Positions 9,410-17,906 of a stretch of DNA of 64,000 nt are shown here, piece after piece. A model generated the notes under the pieces. That model made no database searches. It saw only the letters and a program-made list of their open reading frames with translations, and was not told the DNA's origin. Source of the stretch: DASQPJ01 sp036268355 (lineage in GTDB: Bacteria > Actinomycetota > Actinomycetes > Sporichthyales > Sporichthyaceae); NCBI GenBank assembly GCA_036268355.1, contig DATAUG010000036.1:124001-188000 (forward strand). Direction: 5' to 3'. How positions within the stretch are numbered: position 1 is the first letter of the stretch; each line of letters starts with the position of its first letter. The position numbers and the translations under genes are program-made.

Positions 9410-10528
9410 TTGTTGGATCCGCGCCTGATCAAGGAGAGCTTCACCGTCGTCGAGCCGGTGGCCGACAAGGTGGCCGGTTACTTCTACGCGCGGCTGTTCC
9501 TGGAGAACCCCGGTGTTCGGGAGATGTTCCCGCCCGCGATGGACATGCAACGGGAGCGCCTCCTGGGGGCGATCATCCGGATCGTCCAGGGCATCGACCG
9601 TCCGGAGTTCCTCGCCAACTTCCTCGAACAGCTCGGTCGCGACCACCGGAAATTCGGCGCCAAGGCTGCCCACTACGAGGCCGTCGGACGTGCCTTGGTC
9701 GCGGCCCTGAAGCGGTACGCCGGCGAGGCCTGGACCCCGGAGGTCGAGGCCTCCTGGGTGGCCGCGTACAGCGTCGCCGCGGAGCTGATGATCGACGCCT
9801 CCCGGCGGGCAGCGCTGGACACCCCGGACTGGTGGCTGGCCGAGATCGTCGCCCACGAGAAGCGCACCCGCGACCTCGCGGTGATCTGGGTCAAGCCCGA
9901 CCAGCCCTACCCGTACGAGGCCGGACAATACGTCTCCGTCGAGACGCCGTGGTGGCCCCGGGTGTGGCGCTGGTACTCGATGGCCAACGCGCCTCGCAAG
10001 GACAACCTGCTGGAGCTGCACGTCCGGGCGCTGGACGCGGGCTGGGTGAGCTATTCCCTCGTCAACAAGGCCCGGGCGGGCGACGTGATCCGCCTCGGAC
10101 ACGCCACCGGCACGATGGTGGCCGACCGTACCTCGACCCGCGACCTGGTGTGCATCGCCGGCGGCACCGGCCTGGCCCCGATGAAGTCGATCATCGAGGA
10201 CATGGCCCGGTGGAACTGGTACCGCCGGGTTCATCTGTTCTTCGGCGGGCGCAAGCCGCACGACCTCTACGACCTGGCCGCCGTGCAGGGCATGTCCCGA
10301 CAGCACACCTGGCTCACGGTGGTGCCCGCGGTCTCCGAGGACGAGCGGTACGCCGGTGAGCAGGGTGTGATCGCCGATGTGGCATTCCGCTACGGGGACT
10401 GGGCCGACCACGACATCTACATCGCCGGCTCCGCGGAGATGGTGCGCGCCACCATCGACCGCGCCCTGGTCCGCGACATCTCCCTGTCGCGGATGAAGTT
10501 CGACATCTTCGGCGACCACCTGGCTTAG
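9410..10528 (+). CDS. Flavohemoglobin-like protein: globin plus ferredoxin reductase-type FAD/NAD domains
   Basis: 372 residues. Globin domain (about 1-130) with Tyr26 at B10, Phe40 at CD1 and the probable proximal His79 (RDHRKFG). The reductase part has the FAD motif RWYSMAN and the NAD(P)H motif GGTGLAPMKS. Classical Hmp detoxifies NO with these parts but is about 395 residues. The first FAD-domain strands look shortened, since the globin runs into VIWVKPDQPYPYEAGQ within about 15 residues. It may be the mycobacterial type II class rather than an NO dioxygenase. Start TTG at 9410 with no strong Shine-Dalgarno; a second TTG follows directly. Divergent from WS/DGAT. Confidence 0.88.
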   Translation: MLDPRLIKESFTVVEPVADKVAGYFYARLFLENPGVREMFPPAMDMQRERLLGAIIRIVQGIDRPEFLANFLEQLGRDHRKFGAKAAHYEAVGRALVAALKRYAGEAWTPEVEASWVAAYSVAAELMIDASRRAALDTPDWWLAEIVAHEKRTRDLAVIWVKPDQPYPYEAGQYVSVETPWWPRVWRWYSMANAPRKDNLLELHVRALDAGWVSYSLVNKARAGDVIRLGHATGTMVADRTSTRDLVCIAGGTGLAPMKSIIEDMARWNWYRRVHLFFGGRKPHDLYDLAAVQGMSRQHTWLTVVPAVSEDERYAGEQGVIADVAFRYGDWADHDIYIAGSAEMVRATIDRALVRDISLSRMKFDIFGDHLA

Positions 10529-10552
10529 GTGCCGCCCCTCGGGGAGGCACCT
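10527..10552 (+). terminator. Hairpin after the flavohemoglobin-like gene
   Basis: Arms AGGTGCC and GGCACCT enclose CCCC and GGGG, giving an almost continuous 12-bp stem with a two-base loop directly at the stop codon. No T-run follows, as is common for actinobacterial terminators. Confidence 0.6.
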
Positions 10553-10604
10553 TCGCGGAAAGCGCGGATTTCGGGGGGAGACCTCGAGCGTGAGGTTTTC
10601 GGGG

Positions 10605-12926
10605 TCAGGACGGGTTGAACTTGCGCAGCCGCAGGCTGTTGCCGACCACGAAGAAGCTGGAGAACGCCATCGCGGCGCCGGCGATCATCGGGTCCAGCAG
10701 CCCGAAGGCGGCCAGCGGGATCGCGGCCACGTTGTAGGCGAAGGCCCAGAACAGGTTCATCCGGATCGTGCTCAGCGTGCGTCGGGAGAGCCGGATCGCG
10801 TCGGCTGCGGCAGCGAGGTCGCCGCTGACCAGGGTCAGGTCGCTGGCCTGGATGGCCACGTCGGTACCGGTGCCGATCGCCAGCCCGAGGTCCGCCTCGG
10901 CCAACGCGGCCGCGTCATTGACCCCGTCGCCGACCATGGCAACGGTGTGCCGGCGCCCGCGCAGACGGGCCGCCCGGCCCTGCTCCCGAAGCCGACGGAC
11001 CGCCTCCACCTTCTCGGCGGGCAGCACCTCGGCCACCACGTTGCTCGCCGGAATGCCGACCTCGCGAGCCACCGTGAGCGCGGCCGACCGGCTGTCGCCG
11101 GTCACCAGGTAGGGAGTCAGTCCCAGCGAACGCAGGCTCGCGATCGCGTCCGCGGCGCCGGCCTTCACGGTGTCGCCGACGCTGATCACGACCCGGGCCG
11201 CTCCGCCCCAGCCGCCCACCACGGACGTCCGTCCGGCCGCGGCGGCCTCGTCCATCGCCGCCCGCAGCCGATCGCTGACCACGATATGGTGCTCGGCCAG
11301 CAGAACCGGTCGGCCAACCACCACGACCCGGCCGTCGACCACGCCCACGACCCCCAGGCCCGCCACCGAGCGGAACTCCTCGACCTCCGGCAGCGTGTCG
11401 CCGGACTTGGCCAAGGTGGCTCGGGCGTGCCCGGCGATGGCTCGCGCGATCGGGTGCTCGGACGCCGCCTCGGCCGCCCCGACCAGACGCAATGCCTCGT
11501 CGTTTGTGGTGCCCTCGACGGTCACCGAGTGGACGGTCATCTCACCGGTGGTCACCGTTCCGGTCTTGTCCAGAATGATCACGTCGAGGCGGTGTGCTCG
11601 TTCGAGCACCTCGGGGCCGCGGATCAGCAGGCCCAGCTGTGCGCCGCGCCCGGTGCCGACGAGCAGAGCGGTCGGCGTCGCGAGGCCCAACGCACAGGGG
11701 CAGGCGATGATCAACACCGCGACGGTGGCGGTGAACGCCGCATCGACGTCGCCGGTGATGGTCAGCCACAGGATCAGCGTGAGCAACGCGATCCCGATCA
11801 CCCACGGGACGAAGATGCCCGCGACCCGGTCGGCCAGGCGCTGGACGGCCGCCTTCCCGGACTGTGCCTCGGCCACCATCTTCGCGATCTGGGCCAGCAC
11901 CGTGGAGGCGCCGACCTTGGTCGCCCGCACGACCAGTTGGCCGTTGGCGTTGATCGAGGCTCCGACCACCTCATCGCCCGGTCCGCGTTCGACCGGCACG
12001 CTCTCCCCGGTGATCATCGAGATGTCCAGGGCCGAGACGCCGCGTTCGATCACGCCGTCGGTGGCCACCTTCTCGCCCGGTCGGACCACGAACAGGTCGC
12101 CGACGCGCAGGGTGGAGGCATCGGCGCGGCGTTCCGTGCCGTCGGCGTCGAGGATCGACACCTCCTTGGCGCCCAGCGCGAACAGTTCTCGCATGGCCGC
12201 GCCGGCCCTGCGGCGGGAGCGGGCCTCGGCCCATCTGCCGACCAGCAGGAATGTGGTCACCGCGGCGGCGGCCTCGAAGTAGACGTCGTCGTGCCCGGAG
12301 ATCACCGCGCCGGTCGACCAGGCGAACGCGGACAACGTCCCCATCGAGACCAGCGTGTCCATCGTTGCGGCGCGGTGTCGCAGGTTCAGCAGGGCCGCCC
12401 GGTGGAACGGGTAGCCGGAGACGAACACCACCGGCGCGGTCAGCACGAGCGAGACCCAGCGCAGCGTCTCGTCGGTGCCATCCCCGCCCATGCCGTTCAT
12501 CCCGCCGGACATGCGCCCCGGGTGGCGCAGGTCGATCCCATGGCGCATGCCGATCACCACGACGGCGATCGTCAGTGGGACGGCCAGCAACAAGCGCAGG
12601 CCCAGGGTTCGTTGGGTGCCGCCCTTATCGGCCTCGTCGGCCAGGACGTCGGCAGCGGCGATCGCGGCGGTGTAGCCGGTCTTCTCGACCCGGGCGATCA
12701 GGTCCTCGGGGGTGCAGGAGTTCGGATCGAAACAGACGTTGGCCGTGGCCGTCGCGAAGTTGACCGATGCCACGACTCCGTCGAGGGCGTTGAGCCGCTT
12801 CTCGATGCGGGCCGCACAGGCAGCACACGTCATCCCGCCGACGAGCAGGTCGACCTGGTCCGCCACGGCGGAGTCGGTCGAAGTGCCCGAGAGCTCGGGT
12901 GCGACGGTGGTTGCGTGACGGCCCAT
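10605..12926 (-). CDS. copA: Copper-exporting P1B-1 ATPase (CopA)
   Basis: Integral-membrane Cu(I) pump, 773 residues. One N-terminal heavy-metal-associated domain carries GMTCAAC (about 31-37). Then come the eight-helix P1B core with CPC in helix 6 (IIACPCALGLATP), the phosphorylation site DKTGTVTTG, the HP motif (EHPIARAI) and the hinge GDGVNDAAAL. Helix 7 YN (FAYNVAAIP) and helix 8 MxxSS (MAFSSFFVV) are the Cu(I)-specific signatures. Last gene of the csoR-copZ-copA operon, five bases after copZ, and expected to be induced by copper through CsoR. Confidence 0.96.
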   Translation of the reverse strand: MGRHATTVAPELSGTSTDSAVADQVDLLVGGMTCAACAARIEKRLNALDGVVASVNFATATANVCFDPNSCTPEDLIARVEKTGYTAAIAAADVLADEADKGGTQRTLGLRLLLAVPLTIAVVVIGMRHGIDLRHPGRMSGGMNGMGGDGTDETLRWVSLVLTAPVVFVSGYPFHRAALLNLRHRAATMDTLVSMGTLSAFAWSTGAVISGHDDVYFEAAAAVTTFLLVGRWAEARSRRRAGAAMRELFALGAKEVSILDADGTERRADASTLRVGDLFVVRPGEKVATDGVIERGVSALDISMITGESVPVERGPGDEVVGASINANGQLVVRATKVGASTVLAQIAKMVAEAQSGKAAVQRLADRVAGIFVPWVIGIALLTLILWLTITGDVDAAFTATVAVLIIACPCALGLATPTALLVGTGRGAQLGLLIRGPEVLERAHRLDVIILDKTGTVTTGEMTVHSVTVEGTTNDEALRLVGAAEAASEHPIARAIAGHARATLAKSGDTLPEVEEFRSVAGLGVVGVVDGRVVVVGRPVLLAEHHIVVSDRLRAAMDEAAAAGRTSVVGGWGGAARVVISVGDTVKAGAADAIASLRSLGLTPYLVTGDSRSAALTVAREVGIPASNVVAEVLPAEKVEAVRRLREQGRAARLRGRRHTVAMVGDGVNDAAALAEADLGLAIGTGTDVAIQASDLTLVSGDLAAAADAIRLSRRTLSTIRMNLFWAFAYNVAAIPLAAFGLLDPMIAGAAMAFSSFFVVGNSLRLRKFNPS

Positions 12927-12931
12927 GTGGA

Positions 12932-13123
12932 TCAGTCGACCGCGTATCCGGCTTCGTCGATCGCCGCACGGACCGCGGTGTCGGCCCCGCCGTCGACGGT
13001 GACGGTCTTCGTCGCCAGGTCGACCACCACGCTGCTCACGCCGTCCACCCCACCGACCTCGGTGGTGATGGCGTTGACGCAGTGCTGGCAGGTCATGCCG
13101 GACACCGAGTAGACGGTTGCCAC
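12932..13123 (-). CDS. copZ: Copper chaperone CopZ (HMA domain)
   Basis: Single heavy-metal-associated domain of 63 residues with the metal site GMTCQHC at residues 9-15 and the usual beta-alpha-beta-beta-alpha-beta pattern. Carries Cu(I) to the N-terminal domain of CopA and exchanges copper with CsoR. Lies between csoR (43 bases upstream) and copA (5 bases downstream), clearly in one transcript. Confidence 0.95.
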   Translation of the reverse strand: MATVYSVSGMTCQHCVNAITTEVGGVDGVSSVVVDLATKTVTVDGGADTAVRAAIDEAGYAVD

Positions 13124-13166
13124 GTTCGTTACCTCCTCGTCCTCGAACTCGACCGGATGCGCCCGG

Positions 13167-13496
13167 TCATGACCGCACCAGGCGGGCGATCGCCTCGGCC
13201 GCTTCCTTGACCTTGGCCTCCACCGCTTCCTGGCCGTTGTTCATCGCGTGGCCGACGCAGTGCCCCAGGTGCTCCTCGAGCAGTCCGAGCGCCACCGACT
13301 GCAGCGCCTTCGTGACCGCCGAGACCTGGGTCAGCACGTCTATGCAGTAGGCGTCCTCGGTGACCATCCGCTGCAGACCACGAACCTGGCCCTCGATCCG
13401 GCGCAGCCGTTTGAGGTAGTTGTCCTTGTCCGAGGTGTACCCGCGACGTTCCGCCGGGGCATCGGGCGCCTCGGCCGCCGACAACACCGCGTTCAT
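13167..13496 (-). CDS. csoR: Copper-sensing transcriptional repressor CsoR
   Basis: DUF156-family repressor of 109 residues, all-helical and tetrameric. The Cu(I) ligands Cys-His-Cys are present as AYCIDVL and EEHLGHC (H-x3-C spacing), which separates CsoR from the Ni/Co, persulfide and formaldehyde relatives. The ATG at 13496 has GGAAGG ten bases upstream. The GTG at 13514 is rejected because the operator would occupy its ribosome-binding region. It should repress its own operon and release it on copper binding. Confidence 0.94.
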   Translation of the reverse strand: MNAVLSAAEAPDAPAERRGYTSDKDNYLKRLRRIEGQVRGLQRMVTEDAYCIDVLTQVSAVTKALQSVALGLLEEHLGHCVGHAMNNGQEAVEAKVKEAAEAIARLVRS

Positions 13497-13515
13497 CGTC
13501 GCCACGCCTTCCACG

Positions 13516-13532
13516 ATACCCCCTGCCGGTAT
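13516..13532. promoter_or_regulatory. CsoR operator
   Basis: ATACCCCCTGCCGGTAT, an inverted repeat (ATACC, seven bases, GGTAT) 20-36 bases upstream of the csoR ATG. It matches the known GC-tract pseudopalindrome of CsoR operators (TACCCC...GGGGTA type), here with a partly eroded right half. Confidence 0.8.
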
Positions 13533-13620
13533 GCCCTACTGGGCGGAACCAGCACGACGGCGGAGCTATTCCCCATCGGCAGAAGTCGCCGCGGAACCCA
13601 GCCTGGTTCCCTGCCCCGAG

Positions 13621-13667
13621 AACGAGGAAGGCGCGGGTCCCGGTTTGGGAACCGCGCCTTCCTCGTT
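13621..13667 (-). terminator. Perfect 16-bp hairpin terminator
   Basis: Arms 13621-13636 (AACGAGGAAGGCGCGG) and 13652-13667 are exact reverse complements around a 15-base spacer that can itself pair (TCCC/GGGA). It starts 40 bases after the stop of the secreted-protein gene and lies in front of the cop operon promoter, insulating the two. Confidence 0.8.
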
Positions 13668-13706
13668 CAGGCTGCGCCTGGGCGGGTTGTGCAGGTCGGT
13701 GCGACG

Positions 13707-14987
13707 TCAGTTCTGGTCGCCGTAGACGCCCTGGAACGTGATGGAGCCGTAGCGTGCCTCCGCGAACTGGCCGATCGTGCCCTTGCGGGCCTGGAAGCCC
13801 AGGTGGCCGGCGAAGGCGGCGATGTTGATCGAATAGCGGCCACCGTCGGTGGATACGCCGACCGACGGCTCGAGCGTGCGCGCCCCGATCGGGCCGACGG
13901 CACTGATCGCCGCCTCGAAGCTCTTCGCCCCGGAGTTGAACGCGTCGGCGAAGGCCGCGACCGGGATGTCCGTCCCGCCGAAGGTGATGCCGTTCTTGCC
14001 GGTGGTGTCGCCGGAGTTGAAGTAGCTCATCCGGTAGCTGATGGTGGCCGGCGCGTTGGGCTTGTTCGTGATCTGCATGAACGACGAGGCGCTGTCGAAG
14101 CCGGAGGTGCCCTCCAGGCCGAGAATGTAGGCCCGGCTGGTCCCGGTGTAGATGCCGGTGCTCTTGTCGACCTTGCCGTCGCTGGAGCTGCCGACGACCT
14201 GCACGCCGCCGACGTTGAGCGTGTCGCCGTGACCTGTCCCGTGGGCGTCGTCGGCGCACTTGGCGGTCCAGTGGTAGCCCGGGCCGTCCGCGTTCAGCGG
14301 CACGATGGTGTTGCCCGGTGGGAAGTAGTTCAGGATGCCGGGGTCGCGGTTGGACTCGTTCTGACCCGTGGACACGTTCGGTTCGACGTCGCGGGACACG
14401 AACGGGTTCTTGTACCCGCCGGAGACGTCGCCGGCGTCGGGCGGTGCGGCACCCTTGCCCAGCACCCCCTCCTCGACCTCCTGGCCCAGCCAGTAGGCGG
14501 CGCCCAAGGTCTCGCAGCGGCCGACGGGCTGGCCCAGGTCGTGCAACAGGTCGACGGAGCTGAAGCCCTGGTCCTGCTGCAGTTCACGCGGGATGTTGTC
14601 GACGTACTCGATGCCCGCCGAACGCAGCGTCAGGAGATAGCTGGCGTTGGTGTAGTCGAATTCGTCGGCCTTCTTGCCGGCCTTGCCCGGGGCGCTCACC
14701 GGCCTGGCCAGGGCGCTCACCGGCTGGGCCGGGGCAGCCTTGGGGTCGACGGTCTTGGGGTCGACGGTGACGTGCTGCTGCTCGGCGAGCTGCTGGACCT
14801 GCTCGTCGAGGGGCTTCTGCGGCGCGACGGGTACGTCCTTGGTGGTGACGGCCGAGGTTGGGGTGGCGGGGTGCGCGGCAACCGCCGCACCGGCACCGGC
14901 CTGGGAGGCGATCGTGCCGGCGACCAGTACTGCCACACCGGCGGTGCTCGCCCAGGGGAGAATTCTGCTTGGGACGCTATTCGGCAC
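13707..14987 (-). CDS. Secreted protein of unknown function
   Basis: 426 residues, not recognised. A signal peptide is visible (hydrophobic stretch WASTAGVAVLVAGTIASQAG). A Pro/Val/Ala/Lys-rich linker follows (about 50-115), then a globular part rich in Gly, Ser, Asn and aromatic residues that looks like beta structure. It contains three Cys and no catalytic motif I know. The GTG at 14987 is chosen because AGGAG stands eight bases in front; the frame upstream is open but basic and not signal-like. A decayed copy of the C-terminal third of a paralogue lies directly upstream (15098-15273), so the family was once at least two tandem genes. Confidence 0.75.
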   Translation of the reverse strand: MPNSVPSRILPWASTAGVAVLVAGTIASQAGAGAAVAAHPATPTSAVTTKDVPVAPQKPLDEQVQQLAEQQHVTVDPKTVDPKAAPAQPVSALARPVSAPGKAGKKADEFDYTNASYLLTLRSAGIEYVDNIPRELQQDQGFSSVDLLHDLGQPVGRCETLGAAYWLGQEVEEGVLGKGAAPPDAGDVSGGYKNPFVSRDVEPNVSTGQNESNRDPGILNYFPPGNTIVPLNADGPGYHWTAKCADDAHGTGHGDTLNVGGVQVVGSSSDGKVDKSTGIYTGTSRAYILGLEGTSGFDSASSFMQITNKPNAPATISYRMSYFNSGDTTGKNGITFGGTDIPVAAFADAFNSGAKSFEAAISAVGPIGARTLEPSVGVSTDGGRYSINIAAFAGHLGFQARKGTIGQFAEARYGSITFQGVYGDQN

Positions 14988-15419
14988 TTTGCTGGCTCCT
15001 GTGTGATCCGACCACGTGGGGGCGTGGACCGGTTCGCAACGTCGGTCCTGCCACCTAGAGCGTTTCACCCATTTGTCACATCAGCCGCGTGACGCGGCTA
15101 ACAGTACGTAACGTATTCGAAGTCCGCCAGGGCGGTGACGGCGCCCGAGCCGTAGCGCTGCTGCGCCCATCGGCCGATGTGCCCTGATGGGCGATGCGGC
15201 CGAGACGGCCGGCGAAGGTGGCGGTGTGGAAGACACCAGTCGGACCACGAACTGTGCCCTGAACTGGGGTTATTCACAATTCATGAAAAGCGATCGGCTG
15301 AGCCTTTTCGGTGACAAAGGGCACTTGCCGCAGGATCCGCGGCGCGCGGGGGCCGCCGGGGAGGCTCCGCGGCGGGCCGTAGCATCGGCGCGACCCAACC
15401 GTGCCGACCGGAGTAAGTG
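14988..15419. other. Intergenic stretch: promoter of the secreted-protein gene, paralogue remnant, promoter of DUF47-pit
   Basis: 432 bases without an intact gene. 14988-15097 should hold the promoter and leader of the secreted-protein gene. 15098-15273 holds the paralogue remnant. 15274-15419 is locally AT-richer (GGTTATTCACAATTCATG) and probably holds the promoter of the DUF47-pit operon. Confidence 0.6.
15098..15273 (-). pseudogene. 3' remnant of a paralogue of the secreted protein
   Basis: Minus-strand translation reads ...FHTATFAGRLGRIAHQG, then after a one-base shift at about 15181-15184 HIGRWAQQRYGSGAV...VTYC and a TAG at 15098. The intact gene ends SINIAAFAGHLGFQARKG, TIGQFAEARYGSITF...GDQN. 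The shared pattern (FAGxLG, GxIGxxAxxRYGS) and the identical distance to the stop show homology. Upstream similarity ends at a stop codon near 15274. The copy is therefore truncated and frameshifted. Confidence 0.8.
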
Positions 15420-16040
15420 GTGGCCTTGCGGTTCACCCCGCGCAAGACCTCGTTCTACGACATGTTCGCGGCCTCGGCCGCGAACCTGGTCGTCGGCGTG
15501 AAGTTGCTGACCGAACTGCTCGGATCCGTTCCGTCCGAGCGGGCCGGGATCAGCGATCGCATGAAGGCCGCCGAGCACGCCACCGACGAGATAACGCACG
15601 GCATCATGCGCGAGGTCAACTCCTCGTTCGTCACCCCGTTCGACCGGGAGGACATCTACCGGCTCGCCTCCAGCCTCGACGACGTCATGGACGCCATCGA
15701 CGCCGCCGTCGACCTGGTGGTGCTCTACAACATCGACGAACTCCCGGCCGGGCTCGCCGACCAGGTCGAGGTGCTGGAGCGCGCGGCCGACATAACCGCT
15801 GCGGCGATGCCGCGGCTGCGGGTGATGAAGAACCTGCGCGAGTACTGGATCGAGATAAACCGATTGGAGAACGCCGGGGATCAGATCTATCGGCGGCTGC
15901 TGGCGACCCTCTACAGCGGTGAGTACGACGCCCTGACCGTGATGAAGCTGAAAGAGGTGATCGACCAGCTCGAGGCGGCGGCGGACGCGTTCGAGAACGT
16001 CGCGAACACCGTCGAGAGCATCGCCGTGAAGGAAAGCTGA
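15420..16040 (+). CDS. DUF47 / PhoU-like accessory protein of Pit transporter
   Basis: All-helical cytoplasmic protein of 206 residues in the DUF47 (TIGR00153, YkaA) family, typically encoded just before a Pit phosphate transporter and thought to modulate it. Acidic helix repeats with E/D-x3-D pairs (AAEHATDEITH, LENAGDQIYR) resemble the metal-binding helices of PhoU. The GTG at 15420 is preferred over the GTG at 15417 because GGAG at 15410-15413 is then six bases away. Stop and the next start are directly adjacent. Confidence 0.9.
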   Translation: MALRFTPRKTSFYDMFAASAANLVVGVKLLTELLGSVPSERAGISDRMKAAEHATDEITHGIMREVNSSFVTPFDREDIYRLASSLDDVMDAIDAAVDLVVLYNIDELPAGLADQVEVLERAADITAAAMPRLRVMKNLREYWIEINRLENAGDQIYRRLLATLYSGEYDALTVMKLKEVIDQLEAAADAFENVANTVESIAVKES

Positions 16041-17033
16041 GTGGGGGGTACGGCCGCCCTGGTAACGCTGGTCGCGCTCGGGTTCGCGTACACCAACGGT
16101 TTCCACGACGCCGCCAACGCGATCGCCGTCTCGATCTCCACCCGGGCGCTCACCCCGCGGATCGCGCTGGTCATCGCCGCCGTCATGAACTTTGTCGGGG
16201 CGTTCCTCGGGACCAAGGTGGCCACAACCGTGGGCAAGGGGATCATCGATACCCCGAGCGGGCGGCACGGCCTGGTGATCGTGCTGGCCGGGCTGGTCGG
16301 CGCGATCGTCTGGAACCTGTTCACCTGGTACTTCGGGCTGCCCTCGTCGTCCTCGCACGCGCTGTTCGGCGGTTTGATCGGCTCGGCCGTGGCGGCCTCC
16401 AACGGCGTGCAGTGGCTGGGGGTCTGGAACAAGATCGTGATTCCGATGGTGGTCTCGCCGGTTGTCGGATTCGCCCTGGCCTTCCTACTGATGCTCGCCC
16501 TGCTCTGGATCTTCCGGAACGGGCGGCCGGGACCGCTCAACCGCGCGTTCCGGCGCCTGTCGACGGTCTCGGCGACCGCGATGGCGCTCGGCCATGGAAT
16601 CCAGGACGTGCAGAAGACGATCGGGGTGATCTATCTGACTCTGCTCACCTCGCACCACCTCGGCGCGCAGGCGGACATCCCGCCCTGGGTGATCGCCTCG
16701 TCGGCCGCGGCGGTGTCGCTGGGCACGTACTCCGGCGGCTGGCGGGTCATGCGCACGATCGGCCGGCGGATCATCGACCTGGACCCGGCCCGCGGGTTCG
16801 CCGCACAGACCGTCGCCTCATCGGTGCTGTACGTGACCGCTTATGCCTACGCCGCACCGATCTCGACCACACATACGATCACGGCCTCGGTGATGGGTGC
16901 CGGGGCGACCAAGCGCATCAACGCGGTTCGCTGGGGCGTGGCCGGCAACATCCTCGCCGGGTGGGTGCTGACGATCCCCGCCTCGGCCCTGGTTGCCTGC
17001 CTGACCTACGCCGCCCTGCACGGCCTGGCCTGA
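16041..17033 (+). CDS. pit: Inorganic phosphate transporter, PiT family
   Basis: Low-affinity phosphate (metal-phosphate):H+ symporter of 330 residues and about 10 helices. The two inverted PiT repeats are marked by TNGFHDAANAIA near the N-terminus with SSSSHALFGGLIG, and by GHGIQDVQKTIG with PISTTHTITASVMGAG in the second half. GTG start abuts the DUF47 stop. The operon faces the high-affinity pst operon, with a hairpin repeat between the ends. Confidence 0.95.
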   Translation: MGGTAALVTLVALGFAYTNGFHDAANAIAVSISTRALTPRIALVIAAVMNFVGAFLGTKVATTVGKGIIDTPSGRHGLVIVLAGLVGAIVWNLFTWYFGLPSSSSHALFGGLIGSAVAASNGVQWLGVWNKIVIPMVVSPVVGFALAFLLMLALLWIFRNGRPGPLNRAFRRLSTVSATAMALGHGIQDVQKTIGVIYLTLLTSHHLGAQADIPPWVIASSAAAVSLGTYSGGWRVMRTIGRRIIDLDPARGFAAQTVASSVLYVTAYAYAAPISTTHTITASVMGAGATKRINAVRWGVAGNILAGWVLTIPASALVACLTYAALHGLA

Positions 17034-17051
17034 TCGGCCCCCCCGTTGACC

Positions 17052-17102
17052 GTTGCGTCCGGCTGATCGGGGGCTACTACCACACGATCAGCCGGACGCA
17101 AC
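17052..17102. repeat. Hairpin repeat copy 1 (GTTGCGTCCGGCT family)
   Basis: Perfect 18-bp arms at 17052-17069 (GTTGCGTCCGGCTGATCG) and 17085-17102 with a 15-base loop, between the convergent pit and pstB genes. Two related copies occur at 33503-33560 and 36745-36797. It can act as a bidirectional terminator here. Confidence 0.85.
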
Positions 17103-17120
17103 GCCACTAGGTTTGCGAGC

Positions 17121-17894
17121 TCAGCCGAAGCGACCCGAGATGTAGTCCTCGGTGGCCTTCTCCGAAGGCGTCGAGAAGATCCGGGCGGTGGAGTCCATCT
17201 CGATCAGCTTCCCGGGTTTCCCGGTGCCGGCGATGTTGAAGAACGCGGTGGAGTCCGAGACCCGGGCCGCCTGCTGCATGTTGTGGGTCACGATCACGAT
17301 CGTGAAGCGCTGCTTGAGCTCGGCGATCAGGTCCTCGATGGCCAACGTGGAGATCGGGTCGAGCGCTGAGCACGGCTCGTCCATCAGCAGCACCTGCGGT
17401 TCGACGGCGATGGCCCGGGCGATGCACAGCCGCTGCTGCTGGCCGCCGGACAGGCCGGACGCGGGTTTGCCCAGCCGATCGCGCACCTCGTTCCACAGGT
17501 TGGCGCCGTGCAGGGACCTCTCGACGGTGTCGGTGACCCGCTTCTTGTCCCGCACGCCGTTCAGCCGCAGCCCGGCGGCGACGTTGTCGAAGATCGACAT
17601 CGTCGGGAACGGGTTCGGCCGCTGGAACACCATGCCGATCGTGCGCCGCACGCTGACCGGATCGATGTTCGAGGCGTACAGGTCGGTGCCGTCCAGCAAC
17701 ACCTTGCCCTCGGCGCGGCCGCCGGACAGTTCGTGCATGCGGTTCAGGCTGCGCAACAGCGTCGACTTACCGCACCCGGACGGTCCGATGAACGCGGTCA
17801 CCGAGCGCGGCTCCATCTGCATGTTGACGTCGTCCACGGCCTTGAACCTGCCGTAGAAAAGGCTGAGCCCAGACAGGTCGATGCGCTTGGACAT
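17121..17894 (-). CDS. pstB: Phosphate ABC transporter ATP-binding protein PstB
   Basis: ATPase subunit of the high-affinity phosphate importer, 257 residues. Walker A GPSGCGKST at about 38-46, signature LSGGQQQRL, Walker B VLLMDEPCSALDP and switch His (IVTHNMQQA) are intact. Last gene of pstSCAB, 12 bases after pstA. Expected to be induced by phosphate starvation with the rest of the operon. Confidence 0.97.
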   Translation of the reverse strand: MSKRIDLSGLSLFYGRFKAVDDVNMQMEPRSVTAFIGPSGCGKSTLLRSLNRMHELSGGRAEGKVLLDGTDLYASNIDPVSVRRTIGMVFQRPNPFPTMSIFDNVAAGLRLNGVRDKKRVTDTVERSLHGANLWNEVRDRLGKPASGLSGGQQQRLCIARAIAVEPQVLLMDEPCSALDPISTLAIEDLIAELKQRFTIVIVTHNMQQAARVSDSTAFFNIAGTGKPGKLIEMDSTARIFSTPSEKATEDYISGRFG

Positions 17895-17906
17895 AGGTGC
17901 GCTCCT

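Noticed and set aside
15274..15340. PHO box before the DUF47-pit operon
   Set aside because: TTATTCACAATTCATG contains TTCAC but no second GTTCACC unit in an 11-bp register.
15285..15510. Small frames around the DUF47 start
   Set aside because: They overlap the DUF47 gene and lack a ribosome-binding site or typical codon use.
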